64,000 nt of DNA from Bacteroidota bacterium (GCA_020161355.1 JAIUOF010000007.1:124001-188000); one strand, 5' to 3'. Shown: positions 11,461 to 21,801, counted from the stretch's first letter. Numbers and translations are program-made. The notes: generated by a model not told the origin, from the letters alone.

Positions 11461-12867
11461 TCAACAATCACTATTATTAACCGTAACCGCCAGGCCTCCT
11501 TGAGAAGTTTCTTTGTATTTTTGGTTCATGTCGAGGGCGGTTTTCCACATGGTGGCGATCACGTGGTCGAGCGACACTTTGGTGTCATCGGGGTTGGTGT
11601 TGAGGGCCAGCTCAGCGGCATTGATGGCTTTTATGGCTCCCATGGCGTTGCGTTCGATACAGGGTACCTGCACCAGCCCGGCTATGGGATCGCAGGTGAG
11701 CCCGAGGTGGTGCTCCATCGCGATTTCGGCTGCAACCAGCACCTGCCCGGGAGTGCCTCCCTGCAACTCACAAAGTGCCCCGGCGGCCATTGCAGCCGAC
11801 ACGCCAATCTCCGCCTGACAGCCGCCCATGGCCGCAGATATGGTGGCTCCTTTTTTGAAAATACTGCCTATTTCGCCTGCTACGAGCATAAATCTCCTGA
11901 TTTCGTCCTCAGCTGCGTCGTGGTTTTCGATCATCAGATAATACATCAATACTGCCGGGATCACCCCCGCACTGCCATTGGTAGGGGCGGTCACCACTCT
12001 TCCCAGCGAGGCGTTGACCTCATTGACTGATAATGCAAAGCAGCTCACCCATTGCAATATCTCCCTGAATTTCACCTCCGTTTTTCTCAAGCCAGTAAGC
12101 CATTCGGCAATAGGGCTGTCCGCCGGGCCATTGAGTTTTTTGTAAATATCAGCCGCCCTGCGTTTTACGTTGAGTCCGCCGGGAAGGTGACCCGCAGTAT
12201 GGCAGCCGAGATACATGCATTCCTGCATGGTGAGCCATATTTTGGCAATTTTTTGCCTGACTTCAGGTTCGGTGTGTAGAGAAAGTTCGTTTTCCCACAC
12301 TATCTCAGATATCAATTTTCCGGTTTTACAATATTCCAAAAGCTCAGCAGCTGTCTGGATAGGGTAGGGGATAGCGGTTTGATTTTCAGTCTTTTCAGGG
12401 TCTTCGCCTTCTTCGGTTACAAATCCACCGCCCAGCGAGTAATAGGTTTTAGTAAACATAAAATCAGTGCCCGAAGCAGTGATTTTCATGCCGTTGGGAT
12501 GAAAAGGCAGGAACTCTTTATGAAATACAATGTCTCTGTTTTTCAGAAAAGGAATCCTGTTTCCGGCGATCAAAATGTGGTTTTCGGCTTCTATTTTTTG
12601 AAGAATTTCCTCCATTTTTTCCGGCAAAATCTCCTCCGGTTTTTCGGTGGTGAGGCCTATCATACAGGCAATGTCGGTGGCGTGCCCTTTGCCGGTGAGA
12701 GAAAGCGAGCCAAATAATTCCACCTTAATATTTGTGGTTTTTGCTATCAGTTTATTGTTGATTAGCTCATTGGAAAAACGGTTGGCGGCCTTCCAGGGCC
12801 CTAATGTATGTGAACTTGACGGTCCGATGCCGATTTTGAGCATATCAAATACTGAAATGATCGCCAT
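11461..12867 (-). CDS. L-serine ammonia-lyase (L-serine dehydratase), iron-sulfur type
   Basis: This 468-residue single-chain enzyme of the SdaA/SdaB/TdcG family converts L-serine to pyruvate and ammonia using a [4Fe-4S] cluster. It has the N-terminal beta domain ([18 protein letters not shown]) and the catalytic alpha domain ([14 protein letters not shown]). The three cluster cysteines are C350 (GGCQAEIG), C392 (LTCDPIAG) and C403 ([10 protein letters not shown]), with the family's usual C-x41-C-x10-C spacing. No signal peptide: cytoplasmic. It is on the minus strand inside the repeat island, between element copies D and E, and its GC-richer coding sequence differs from the AT-rich orphan genes around it. 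That suggests it is a resident gene around which the island assembled. Confidence 0.95.
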   Translation of the reverse strand: MAIISVFDMLKIGIGPSSSHTLGPWKAANRFSNELINNKLIAKTTNIKVELFGSLSLTGKGHATDIACMIGLTTEKPEEILPEKMEEILQKIEAENHILIAGNRIPFLKNRDIVFHKEFLPFHPNGMKITASGTDFMFTKTYYSLGGGFVTEEGEDPEKTENQTAIPYPIQTAAELLEYCKTGKLISEIVWENELSLHTEPEVRQKIAKIWLTMQECMYLGCHTAGHLPGGLNVKRRAADIYKKLNGPADSPIAEWLTGLRKTEVKFREILQWVSCFALSVNEVNASLGRVVTAPTNGSAGVIPAVLMYYLMIENHDAAEDEIRRFMLVAGEIGSIFKKGATISAAMGGCQAEIGVSAAMAAGALCELQGGTPGQVLVAAEIAMEHHLGLTCDPIAGLVQVPCIERNAMGAIKAINAAELALNTNPDDTKVSLDHVIATMWKTALDMNQKYKETSQGGLAVTVNNSDC

Positions 12868-13007
12868 AGTGTTTGTTTGATGAGGTTGAAAACCGATTTC
12901 CGTGAAACAATTTCAGGTGTAAAGTTTGAGTATTTTTTTGAATTAAAGTCATATTTCTCAGGAAAAAAAAATCATTCCGAATTACGTCTGAAATACACAT
13001 TTTCAAT

Positions 13008-13251
13008 CTTCCTGATTCTACTGGAGGGACTCTGAACACAAGGAGAATGTTATTTCAATTACAAAATACCAAATCGATGTTTCCAAATTTCACCGATTGT
13101 ATTTAACTTAGATTTTGTTAATTTTTTGCAAAATCAAAAACTGATCCTGCAATATGGCTTTAAGTAAGTTCTTTTTAAATTGTACGCTTTATAAATACTC
13201 CTGTCCAGAAGCGGCCACAGAGTCCCTGTCGGAGACTCTGTGGGGACTAAA
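13008..13251 (+). repeat. Dispersed hairpin-bounded element, copy E (longest, with an internal insertion)
   Basis: This copy runs from the 5' hairpin remnant (GGACTCTGAACACAAGG near 13027-13043) through the complete body to a perfect 10-base 3' hairpin, CCACAGAGTC (13215-13224) / GACTCTGTGG (13234-13243), and GGGGACTAAA. Relative to copies A and B it carries about 29 extra bases (near 13165-13193). It occupies most of the 496-base gene-free stretch 12868-13363; the rest shows no gene. Confidence 0.9.
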
Positions 13252-13363
13252 ATGAAATTCAGTTGCCCTCAAATTTAATTCAAGGTCAATCAATAAAAAT
13301 CAAATCGTTTTATAAATTATACAGTGATGGAGCTGGGAATTACCTAAATATTGATTAGAAATT

Positions 13364-14044
13364 ATGAAGAAAAAAGAAGTATTTGATAAAATAAGAGGCT
13401 ATTTTAAAATTGAACTACCTCATTTTCAATCCAAAGTCGTAAGTGATACGGTGCAATTTGAAATTAAAAATGAAGACTTTGCAGGCAATTTTGGTATCAG
13501 GTGTCAAAGCTTTGGTAATAAATACCTATTGAGTCCGAACAATTCATCTATTATAATCTTCACCTTAGAGAATAATTTTAGGAACTTGTTGAATGGGGCA
13601 ATTATTTCAAAATACGGAGAAGGAACGCTTTCAAGTTGGCCAAATGATGTAGACTTAATGAAGAAAATACGAGACTTCAGATTCACAGATCTTAGTGCTT
13701 TAGACGACTACTTGCCTAAACTTAAGCGATTTTTGCAACAGGTGGAGCAAGAGTTTTTGATACCATTTAGTGATGTAAACAATATTGCCAAATACATTGC
13801 ACAATATCCGTTTTCTGAGCAAAAGAACATACTTGTTGGTGGACAATATCCGGTTCACATGATGAAAAAGATTTTTTTGTTATTCCAAGGTAATCAAATG
13901 AATCGATATGAAGAATACAAATTGGGTTTAAAAAAATCTATTGATTCTTTCGGAGATCAATATCCCGATGAAAAAGATGAAGAACCACTGCTGAAAGAAA
14001 GTTACACTTATTTTATTGAGAGATTGGAGGCAATTGGACTTTAA
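13364..14044 (+). CDS. Orphan protein of unknown function in the repeat island (226 aa)
   Basis: ATG at 13364, directly downstream of element copy E. The protein is soluble and begins MKKKEVFDKIRGYFKIELPH; a helical C-terminal half includes QYPVHMMKKIFLLFQGNQMN and ends FIERLEAIGL. No family is recognised with confidence. The composition and the gene's position in a variable island fit an accessory or immunity-like protein, but there is no direct evidence. It lies 15 bases upstream of the next, apparently broken gene. Confidence 0.7.
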   Translation: MKKKEVFDKIRGYFKIELPHFQSKVVSDTVQFEIKNEDFAGNFGIRCQSFGNKYLLSPNNSSIIIFTLENNFRNLLNGAIISKYGEGTLSSWPNDVDLMKKIRDFRFTDLSALDDYLPKLKRFLQQVEQEFLIPFSDVNNIAKYIAQYPFSEQKNILVGGQYPVHMMKKIFLLFQGNQMNRYEEYKLGLKKSIDSFGDQYPDEKDEEPLLKESYTYFIERLEAIGL

Positions 14045-14059
14045 AAATTTTAAAAATTC

Positions 14060-14506
14060 ATGATTCAATATAAACTATTCTCCAGTCCCTATCGCTTTTC
14101 ACTCTTATGGGTTTTGGTATTGATTGATATAACGACGTGTATCGCCCAACAAATAGGCACAGAACAACTAGTAGCCAAAAACATCTACAAAGGTGACTTT
14201 ACCGTAGCCGGTGACAAAGACACCTATTACCCCGTTGTCTTTAAGTATGGGGAGCAAAATATGATCAATCATCTAAAAATATACAGGTCTTACTATGAGA
14301 CTGGTCCAAACGAATTAAGTTTAACCCATAAAGGAGGTTTACTTTTAGAGTTTGATGTAAATTACGGTGGCTGGGGTGGTCAAAGTTATGGCTGGAAGGT
14401 GGCAAACCATCAATATTTCGTCCGTTCGGAGTCTCCCTCAGGGACTCTGGACACAAGGGCTATGCTACTCCGCACTTTTCATCACAATCAAAGAGGTAAT
14501 TTCTGA
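14060..14506 (+). pseudogene. Exported fibre-like protein, 3' end replaced by element copy F
   Basis: The frame encodes a possible signal segment (FSLLWVLVLIDITTCIAQQ) and then a beta-rich region (KGDFTVAGDKDTYYPVVFKYGEQN; LLLEFDVNYGGWGGQSYGW) that resembles domains seen in Bacteroidota fibre or tail-like proteins. From about 14416 the codons are those of the dispersed element (VRSESPSGTLDTRA), and the frame then runs on through unrelated sequence to 14506. The expected domain end is therefore missing. It is best read as a gene truncated by the element, although a short translated product cannot be excluded. Confidence 0.6.
14416..14480 (+). repeat. Dispersed element, 5' fragment copy F
   Basis: TTTCGTCCGTTC is followed by the 5' hairpin GTTCGGAGTC / GACTCTGGAC, which pairs using two G-U wobbles, and then ACACAAGGGCTATGCTACTCC, matching copy B. 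The body and 3' hairpin are absent. Confidence 0.85.
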
Positions 14507-14546
14507 TGGAACGACTACAATTTTTTTCCACCTTCGATATTCCTCA

Positions 14547-17500
14547 TCAATCAGCCGTACTATAAACGCAGCCTTCAATTTTGGTTTCAAAAACTGTCTG
14601 GTCGCCCGTTTTGAATCCCGGTTGCAGCTCGATGCTTTTTCCGGCATTAAAAAAGTGTCGGGTGGAGGCTTCCAGTGAGGCGGTACTTATCACCTGTTCC
14701 AAAGCCAGCGTATTTAATGACTGAGATTGGGTGCCGGATACAGTAGCGGTATTTTGACACATTTTATACACATGCAGTTCTTTTTTCAATTGAGGGCTTA
14801 AGGTCGCAAAGAATATTTTTTCGTCCATTAATTGCATTTGCCCGGGATTGGAAGAAGCATTTCCCGAAGCAATATTCTCAAGTATTCTTTTAGAGTTTGA
14901 ATCATATTCAATCTTACCGGGTTCACTGCCTGTTTCTGGTGTATAGCCCGACATATAAACCCCAAATGGTGTGCTCATGGCATTGATTCCATCACTTTGA
15001 GTTAAAAGAATAGTGCCGGGCTCGGTAAGGTCGCTTCTATAAAAATTGCCGGAAGTGCCGTCATTGGCATAGAAATACAGGAGGTTGTTATATACCGCAA
15101 ATTGCCTGTCATATTGCTGATTCAGAGGGTTACTCCAGCCGGTAGTATTGATATCTTTTATTATCGATGTTCCTGCCAAAGTGCCATCGGACTTCCATAT
15201 TTCCAGGCCATGAATACCATCATCAACCACAAAAACCAGGTGAGTATTATTGAAATTTGTTAAGTATTCACATTCTTCTACCTGCCCGAAAATTTTTACA
15301 ATAGAAGTGGTTGCCGGTGTACCTTCAGTGATGCAAAGTACTGTTCCGTCTGTTTCGTTATTATGAACAAAATATAGTTTATTCCCAACTATTCTGCTAT
15401 TTCCCCTGGTTTCCCAGGTATTTATGCCCTGGGCTAAATCAGCCAGTAAATTGATGTTTCCTGGCGTACCATCAGAATAAAAGGCTTCCCATCCATAAGT
15501 GGTATGATGCCCCATGAAGATGATTTTGTTGTTAATAGTACCCAAAAGTCTGATGGCCCGGTAATCATCAGGGTTACCCGCATCTGGTGGGCCCACCAAA
15601 ACAGTTCCGGCGGCTGTACCGTTGGTTTTATAGAGTTTGTTTCCTGCGTTAAAATACAAATAGCCGTTCAATTCATAGATCTTATTCTGATAGGAAAACA
15701 TATTGCCACTGACAAATATCTTTTCGGGTGCCGAAGTACCATCTGATGCCCAGATACTGTATTCCTCAAAAATGAGGATTTTGGAGTTGATTTTTTTGAT
15801 AAATTCGATAGAAGTTGATGTTTTGTAGTGCGAATAATTGGTGGTATATCCTGATGGTTTTTCTGCCGAAGGATACCTGTAAATTTCAAATGCGATTTTG
15901 GTCTGACTCGATTTTCCGTTGGTTTTCCATACTTCCCTGCCGTATTTGCCATCATCGGCTATGAAATATAAATTATTGTTTAAGGTTACTGCTTGTTTAA
16001 AAAACTCATTGTCAGACGAATAAGGGTCAGTTAAGATATCTTTGACCAGAATAAAACTGCTGCCATTGGTTTTGAATAATTCATATCCTCTTACGGGGTC
16101 AAAAGCCGAAAAGTACAGGTATCCGCCAGATACTTCAATTGGATAAAAGTTGCTCAATCCTTTGGAGGGGTCAATGGTTGACATTTTTACAGGTGTGTTG
16201 CCGTTTTGGGAATAATAGCATTCGGCCACACTGGCAGTGGTGTCGGCAATAAAAAATAGCTTGTCACCAAACATTTTCATGTAGGAATAGGAGCCATTGT
16301 CGGCATTGAGTCTAAAATCTCTCACCATTTTGGTGTTAGACCAGTTGCCGTCAGTAAACCATAGTTCTTTGCCATGGATAGCGTCACTTGCCATAAAATA
16401 CATCTTCCCGTTACCTGTCGGGATAAATTTACGATCCTGAGCCAATGCCGGAAAAGGATTTGCGTTGGTGCCGGGCAGAAGGTCAGAAACCAGATAGGCC
16501 AGATTTGGCTGAAATTGGGTAATTAGGTACAGCCTCCGCTCACCAGTTCCATACTCTGCCGTCAGGTATAAAGAATCCCCCGAGACGGTCAGGTCTTCGC
16601 CATTTACCACATTTCCAATGTCTGAACTATTGACAAAAGTAGGAGGGAAAGGAGAGCTGTAATTATCTAAAACGAGCAGATTCGTGAAGCTTTCATTCAT
16701 TGTAAAGTATATCCTGCTTCCAAATTTTTTGAAATTTTTGACGTACTGATACCCACCCATATTCACAGTATTGGCTTCGGTGCCATCTGAAAAATACAAT
16801 TTGGTGGCATTGGTAGGGTAGCTATTGTCATAAACAGATAAATACAGGCTGAAATCGTTAGCTATTATAATATTACTTGAACCATAGAGAGATACGGAAC
16901 TACCTGAGCCGGGCATTATGTCTTTTACCATTACCGTACCTGCCGTGGTACCATCAGTTTTCCAGAATTCGTGACCATTTGTGCCATTATTGGCAAAGAA
17001 ATAAACAATATTATTCAAAACCGTAAACGAAAATGGGTCAGACGATCCCCCGCCCGGATTGATGTCTTTCACCAAAACTGTACCGGCCTGTGTACCATCA
17101 GTCATCCAGAGTTCCTGACCACTGGTGCCATTATTAGCTGAGAAAAATGCAACTGTATTCCCGTTTAATGTTAAAATGGTAAGATTCTGAATATAAGGGT
17201 CTCCTGTGCCAGGGTTGATATCTTTCAATCTAAAAGTTCCGGCTTCTGTGCCGTCGGTTATCCATAGTTCATGGTCGTAATTCTGGCTGGCTGGAGCGGC
17301 AATAATCAGAGCTTTGTTGCCAAATGCTCTTACGGCGTTATTAGAGGCATAGTGAGGAAAAGGCCCTGTAACCGGGGCTCCAACTGCCGCATTTATCATC
17401 TTTGTTCCTGCGTCTGTTCCGTCTGTTTTCCAGACTCTTACGCCATATTCAAGTGGTTGGCCTGCCGTAAAATACAAGGTTCCGTTTGCTTCTACTCCAA

Positions 17501-17603
17501 ACCTGGGATAGGAGTTACGGTTGTTGGTTTGAAAAGTTTTTAAAAGAGATTGTCCTGAAGTTTGAATGATAGCAATTAAAAGTAGAATTATTATTTTTTT
17601 CAT
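14547..17603 (-). CDS. Exported ELWxxDGT-repeat protein with a T9SS-like C-terminal domain
   Basis: The 1018-residue protein starts at the ATG at 17603 (MKKIIILLLIAIIQTSGQ, a signal peptide); an upstream ATG at 17624 adds only seven polar residues. It consists of many copies of a beta-propeller-like motif of the form ELWxTDGTxAGTxxVKDINPG (for example ELWITDGTEAGT, ELWMTDGTQAGT). The last 65 residues (FFNAGKSIELQPGF...VFETKIEGC) match the ends of two other large exported proteins in this window and look like a T9SS sorting or coat-hanger-type domain. It is presumably surface-exposed or secreted; its ligand is unknown. It is divergent from the metalloprotease gene. Confidence 0.85.
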   Translation of the reverse strand: MKKIIILLLIAIIQTSGQSLLKTFQTNNRNSYPRFGVEANGTLYFTAGQPLEYGVRVWKTDGTDAGTKMINAAVGAPVTGPFPHYASNNAVRAFGNKALIIAAPASQNYDHELWITDGTEAGTFRLKDINPGTGDPYIQNLTILTLNGNTVAFFSANNGTSGQELWMTDGTQAGTVLVKDINPGGGSSDPFSFTVLNNIVYFFANNGTNGHEFWKTDGTTAGTVMVKDIMPGSGSSVSLYGSSNIIIANDFSLYLSVYDNSYPTNATKLYFSDGTEANTVNMGGYQYVKNFKKFGSRIYFTMNESFTNLLVLDNYSSPFPPTFVNSSDIGNVVNGEDLTVSGDSLYLTAEYGTGERRLYLITQFQPNLAYLVSDLLPGTNANPFPALAQDRKFIPTGNGKMYFMASDAIHGKELWFTDGNWSNTKMVRDFRLNADNGSYSYMKMFGDKLFFIADTTASVAECYYSQNGNTPVKMSTIDPSKGLSNFYPIEVSGGYLYFSAFDPVRGYELFKTNGSSFILVKDILTDPYSSDNEFFKQAVTLNNNLYFIADDGKYGREVWKTNGKSSQTKIAFEIYRYPSAEKPSGYTTNYSHYKTSTSIEFIKKINSKILIFEEYSIWASDGTSAPEKIFVSGNMFSYQNKIYELNGYLYFNAGNKLYKTNGTAAGTVLVGPPDAGNPDDYRAIRLLGTINNKIIFMGHHTTYGWEAFYSDGTPGNINLLADLAQGINTWETRGNSRIVGNKLYFVHNNETDGTVLCITEGTPATTSIVKIFGQVEECEYLTNFNNTHLVFVVDDGIHGLEIWKSDGTLAGTSIIKDINTTGWSNPLNQQYDRQFAVYNNLLYFYANDGTSGNFYRSDLTEPGTILLTQSDGINAMSTPFGVYMSGYTPETGSEPGKIEYDSNSKRILENIASGNASSNPGQMQLMDEKIFFATLSPQLKKELHVYKMCQNTATVSGTQSQSLNTLALEQVISTASLEASTRHFFNAGKSIELQPGFKTGDQTVFETKIEGCVYSTAD

Positions 17604-17838
17604 ATTTGAGTTTGTTGAAATCAATCAAAAATAGCTTCAAAATGAAGCAGATTTAAATTTAGAGGCTTATAAAACCTGAGTTTTTTATTTTATGACAGGG
17701 ACTAATGTGAAAAAAGTCTCTGTGTCTATTTTTTTAAAAGTAATTTTGAATTATCAGAGGAATTGAAAATCTGCGGAATGATAGTTAGATAAATTAATAT
17801 TTAGAATAATTCTTAAAGTCCGGGGCACGATTTTTGAT

Positions 17839-17846
17839 TAATTTTG
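17839..17846 (+). promoter_or_regulatory. -7 promoter element upstream of the metalloprotease gene
   Basis: TAATTTTG matches TAnnTTTG. No clear -33 element is present. Its position implies a transcript start near 17850, supporting the downstream ATG at 17898 rather than the in-frame start at 17844. Confidence 0.5.
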
Positions 17847-17897
17847 TACCTAAGGCGTACAATTAACCATAATAAAATCACCCATTTAGTATATTCA

Positions 17898-20800
17898 ATG
17901 TTTAGGAAATTCTTCCTTTTGTCTTTGTATTTTATTTCAAATTTAATATTTGCTCAAAATACCCCAACAGAACTTTTTGAAACCCCAAAAAAAGGAACCA
18001 GAACCGCAGCAGTTGAGCTTACCACCGGTGAAAAACGAGCCGGAATTTTAAAAATAAGCTCAAATCTTAATTCAGGTGCCAGATTGAAATCTACCTCAGA
18101 GCTTACCCTCAACCTTTTTGATGATGTGAGCATTCCCGTAAAATTTGACCATGTTGTTGTTAATAATTATAAAGGTCTGGAAGTTTACCGTGGCCGAAGC
18201 AATGATAAAAAATTTGCTCATCTTGCTCACTATCATGATGTTATTATGGTGTATAACCCGGCATCCGCGAAAATGGTGCTGCAGATTAATACCACAAATA
18301 GTTTTTACGAAATAAGGCCCACCAATAGCAAAGGGGATTACCGTGTATCAGAATGGAAAGAAGAAGCAGCGATATGTGAAAAAACGGCGTTTATAGAAAA
18401 CAATGCCGTGGCCGCCACCTCAGGTTGTGAAGAAAAGGATGCCGGTGGCAAATTCGTGGCCGACCTCTTTGTGGGTTACAGTTATGAGGCAGCCGCCAAA
18501 GCCGGAGATATTGATGCTCATGCACTTTCGCTGGTTGAAATGGTTAATAACGGATTACACAATTCATTGGTTGACAATGTCTATGTGCGATTGGTAGGTA
18601 CGGGTATCGACTCCCATAATCCCGGTATTGTGACCAGTGTTTTGAGTGATGTCTATACCTGGTTTGCCGATGATATAGCACGTACCAATCCCGACTTTGT
18701 GGCTTCTATTCAGGTGCCTACCGGAGCTCCCAACGAAATGGGCGGCTGGGCCGGCGTAGGGGGGTACAGTTCGGTGAACAGCATAAATGGCTCTGCGGAA
18801 GTGTTCAGGCATGAATTGGGGCACAACATGGGCAGTAATCACTGCACGCCGGGAATCAGGCCCTATGCCTCGGGTTATAACAATGGAAACTCCAAAACCC
18901 ACCTTTGCGGCAACAGTGTAAATTTCTATTCAACTCCGTTGGTAGTCGATAATCTGGGCCTTCCACTTGGGGATGCCGCTACCGCCGATAACGCCCGGCT
19001 GTGGCGGGAACGTGCCGCTGAGGTAACCTCAAAAAGGATACATTCGATAAAATACGATGAGAACGATTTTGGGTGTGTAAATACTTTTACCAATGGAACT
19101 TATCATATCAAAAACGTAAATTCAGGGAAATATTTGGGCACAGCAGGAGGCTCGTCTTCTTCCGGTACTAATCTCGTTTTAGCAGATAGTAGTGCCAATA
19201 CCCGATGGAATATCTTTGCGATTGGTGACAATAAGTTCAAAATTGATATGTTCCAAAATGCCAACCGCAGCATCGATGTGCCGGGAGGTTCTTCCAGCTC
19301 AGGTACAAGATTAATTGTTTGGAGTGTTCAAAATAGCAGTAATCAGAAATTTCACCTCAATGACCTCGGCGGAGGAAATTATAATATCAAAGCATTTAAC
19401 AACTTGTGTTTTCAGGTCGAAAATAACGCCACAGTCAACGGCAGTTTTATCGTACAAAACAATTGTACTGGCATGACCTCCGGTGATTGGCAACTTATTC
19501 CGGTTAATCTTAATAAGCTCAATTTACAGGTTACGACAGTTGACGTCAGTTGTTTTGGAGCAAGTAATGGCTCTGCCACCGTTACAGCAACAGGCGGTAG
19601 TGGCATTTATACTTATTCCTGGAGTAGTGGCGGAACCGGCAACTCTGTGACTAATCTATCACCAGGGAGTTACACTGTCACTGTGAGTGATGGAACCAAC
19701 AGTATTCCTTATGTATTCGTGATTAAGCAAAATGATAAATTTTCAATCAGTCTGAATACCCACCAATCTGACCAAAACATGAATGGTAGCGTAAAAGCCC
19801 TTGTTTCCGGCGGTACAGCACCTTACACTTTCCAGTGGAGCAATGGAGCCTCAGGCGATACTATTTCTCAGCTTTCGCCGGGAGTTTATACGCTTAATGT
19901 GACAGATCAAACCAATTGTTCTTATCTGAAAGAATTTTTTATTGGCTGTTCGGTCAAAAACACACCCTGTGATGATGGAAATCCCAATACACTTGGCGAT
20001 GCATGGGACGAAAACTGCCATTGTGCAGGCATCCCCGTAACTTGTACATTAGGGCGTGAGAATATAGCTCTTGGTAAGCCATCCAGTCAGGTAAGTACTT
20101 ACAATGGAGCTGCAGCCAATCGGGCAAATGACGGTAACCGTAACGGAAATTTTGACAATGGCTCAGTTTCGCATACTGATGCCCTTGCTCCGCACGACTG
20201 GTGGGAGGTAGATTTGGGAACTGTAACCAAAATTACGGATGCCGTGATCTATAACCGCACGGATTGTTGCCAGAGCCGGATGGATAGTATTTACGTATTT
20301 ATTTCCGCAATTCCATTTACTTCCAATGATTTCGCAACCACCTTGGCCACTCCGGGCATTAAAAAAATAAAACTTTACGGTAGAAAATTTTCGAATGTTG
20401 TCATTAGCCCTGATACACTTGGCAGATATTTTAGAGTCCAAAATGCCCGGTATGATGCCACTTCGCTAAATATCGCTGAAGTTGAAGTATATGCCTGTGG
20501 CACACCGATTATCACTGCTTTGACTGCTAATCCTATTTCGGGGAGTGTATGGGAGTTAAAAGGTAAAATCAAAAGACTGGGAAGTGCAGTCACACAGTTA
20601 TTTGTTGAACATGGAAATGAAAATTTCAGCATTTCTGAATCTGTGGATATTACAGGTTTGAACCTCAAAGACTCCGCTTTTGTGTTCAAAAATATCAATA
20701 TCGGAAGTGCTTCTTCCTATCAGTTTAGACTTAAGGTAGTTACATCCGAAGGTACTTTTTACAGCAATGAAATTACATTCGGGATAAACCAAAATTACTG

Positions 20801-21665
20801 TACTCCTACTGTGGGCTCTCAGGTTTGGTACAAAACCTTCAATCGCATGAAGTACAAAGGCGTTGAAACGAGCTATTCAACTTCGGCAGTTTATCATGAC
20901 AAAACCGCAATTACATTGGATTCCCTAACAATGGATTCGGTTTATACCATGGAATTCAGGACTCCGGATGCCGGTTGGACCAATTTATCGTACAAAATAT
21001 ATATTGATCTCAATGACGACAAACTTTTTTCCGGCTACAATGAACTCGTCGGGAAAGCTAATCCGGCGGGTCAATGGACTACGGTTATATTCAGAATTCC
21101 TGATACCGACCTCAAAACCGGGAATCCTTTGAGGATCAGATTGCAGGGTTATGAATCAAACAATTCATCAAGTTGCTACGGTGCGGTGGGTAATTTTGCT
21201 GACTACACCATTGTGATTAAAGATGGGCCTTGTTCAGCAGGTGGACAGATTTCGACCCTTTATCCCGATAGTGACGGCGATGGTTTTGGACAGTCAGCCA
21301 ATAGCATTTTGGGTAATTGTGCGGCTAATCCGGGTTTTGTCAAAAACAACCTGGATTTCAATGATACCGATGCCAGTATTTATCCCAACGCCCCGGATAT
21401 CTGTGATGACAAAGACAATGATAATGATGGGAGCATCGACGAAGACGGCATACCTGCTATTCAGAATATAATTTTGAGCAATCAAATCATCCCTTCCGGT
21501 ACTCAGAGGGCTTCGGAGAAAATTCAAATGAGTGGTAATATCACTGTACCTTCAGGAAATAATGTTAAATTTTATGCTTTGAAAAATATTGAATTATTAC
21601 CGGGAACTACTGTATCAAAAGGCTCTGTGTTTAAAGCTGAAATAAAACCGGGTTGCGGGCAGTAA
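17898..21665 (+). CDS. Large secreted multidomain metalloprotease with lectin-like, SprB-type and T9SS C-terminal regions
   Basis: The 1255-residue protein begins with a signal peptide (MFRKFFLLSLYFISNLIFAQ). Its domains, in order: a propeptide-like region; a reprolysin-type (M12) zinc protease with H305-ELGH-NMGSNH315 (the HExxHxxGxxH zinc site); a ricin-type beta-trefoil lectin with repeated GGSSSSGT and W-N/K-F motifs (about 395-530); two SprB-like repeats (TVDVSCFGASNGSATVTATG, FQWSNGASGDTI); a fucolectin/F5-8-type carbohydrate-binding domain (ENIALGKPSSQVSTYNGAAA); a GEVED-like domain; and a calcium-binding DxDxDG/DNDNDG stretch. The C-terminus (NIELLPG...GSVFKAEIKPGCGQ) matches two other exported proteins here. 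It is likely a secreted, sugar-targeted protease. Confidence 0.9.
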   Translation: MFRKFFLLSLYFISNLIFAQNTPTELFETPKKGTRTAAVELTTGEKRAGILKISSNLNSGARLKSTSELTLNLFDDVSIPVKFDHVVVNNYKGLEVYRGRSNDKKFAHLAHYHDVIMVYNPASAKMVLQINTTNSFYEIRPTNSKGDYRVSEWKEEAAICEKTAFIENNAVAATSGCEEKDAGGKFVADLFVGYSYEAAAKAGDIDAHALSLVEMVNNGLHNSLVDNVYVRLVGTGIDSHNPGIVTSVLSDVYTWFADDIARTNPDFVASIQVPTGAPNEMGGWAGVGGYSSVNSINGSAEVFRHELGHNMGSNHCTPGIRPYASGYNNGNSKTHLCGNSVNFYSTPLVVDNLGLPLGDAATADNARLWRERAAEVTSKRIHSIKYDENDFGCVNTFTNGTYHIKNVNSGKYLGTAGGSSSSGTNLVLADSSANTRWNIFAIGDNKFKIDMFQNANRSIDVPGGSSSSGTRLIVWSVQNSSNQKFHLNDLGGGNYNIKAFNNLCFQVENNATVNGSFIVQNNCTGMTSGDWQLIPVNLNKLNLQVTTVDVSCFGASNGSATVTATGGSGIYTYSWSSGGTGNSVTNLSPGSYTVTVSDGTNSIPYVFVIKQNDKFSISLNTHQSDQNMNGSVKALVSGGTAPYTFQWSNGASGDTISQLSPGVYTLNVTDQTNCSYLKEFFIGCSVKNTPCDDGNPNTLGDAWDENCHCAGIPVTCTLGRENIALGKPSSQVSTYNGAAANRANDGNRNGNFDNGSVSHTDALAPHDWWEVDLGTVTKITDAVIYNRTDCCQSRMDSIYVFISAIPFTSNDFATTLATPGIKKIKLYGRKFSNVVISPDTLGRYFRVQNARYDATSLNIAEVEVYACGTPIITALTANPISGSVWELKGKIKRLGSAVTQLFVEHGNENFSISESVDITGLNLKDSAFVFKNINIGSASSYQFRLKVVTSEGTFYSNEITFGINQNYCTPTVGSQVWYKTFNRMKYKGVETSYSTSAVYHDKTAITLDSLTMDSVYTMEFRTPDAGWTNLSYKIYIDLNDDKLFSGYNELVGKANPAGQWTTVIFRIPDTDLKTGNPLRIRLQGYESNNSSSCYGAVGNFADYTIVIKDGPCSAGGQISTLYPDSDGDGFGQSANSILGNCAANPGFVKNNLDFNDTDASIYPNAPDICDDKDNDNDGSIDEDGIPAIQNIILSNQIIPSGTQRASEKIQMSGNITVPSGNNVKFYALKNIELLPGTTVSKGSVFKAEIKPGCGQ

Positions 21666-21801
21666 ATTTATTAGGATTCTTTTCAGAAAAACCTTGTTCT
21701 GGCATTATTTTTACGGTTAATTTCTAAATAGTGCATTCAGGAATATTAATCCGCCTGGATGTTTTTTTACCAGTTTTATTCACAAAAATTTATTTTTCAA
21801 A

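Noticed and set aside
11500..12030. 176-codon frame opposite the L-serine dehydratase gene
   Set aside because: It is the antisense shadow of a well-supported gene with all cluster cysteines.
9340..14480. Integron with attC sites as explanation for the array
   Set aside because: No integron integrase is visible, the elements are longer than usual attC sites, and the sequence is conserved along the whole element, which attC sites are not. The call stays with a REPIN/MITE-like element.
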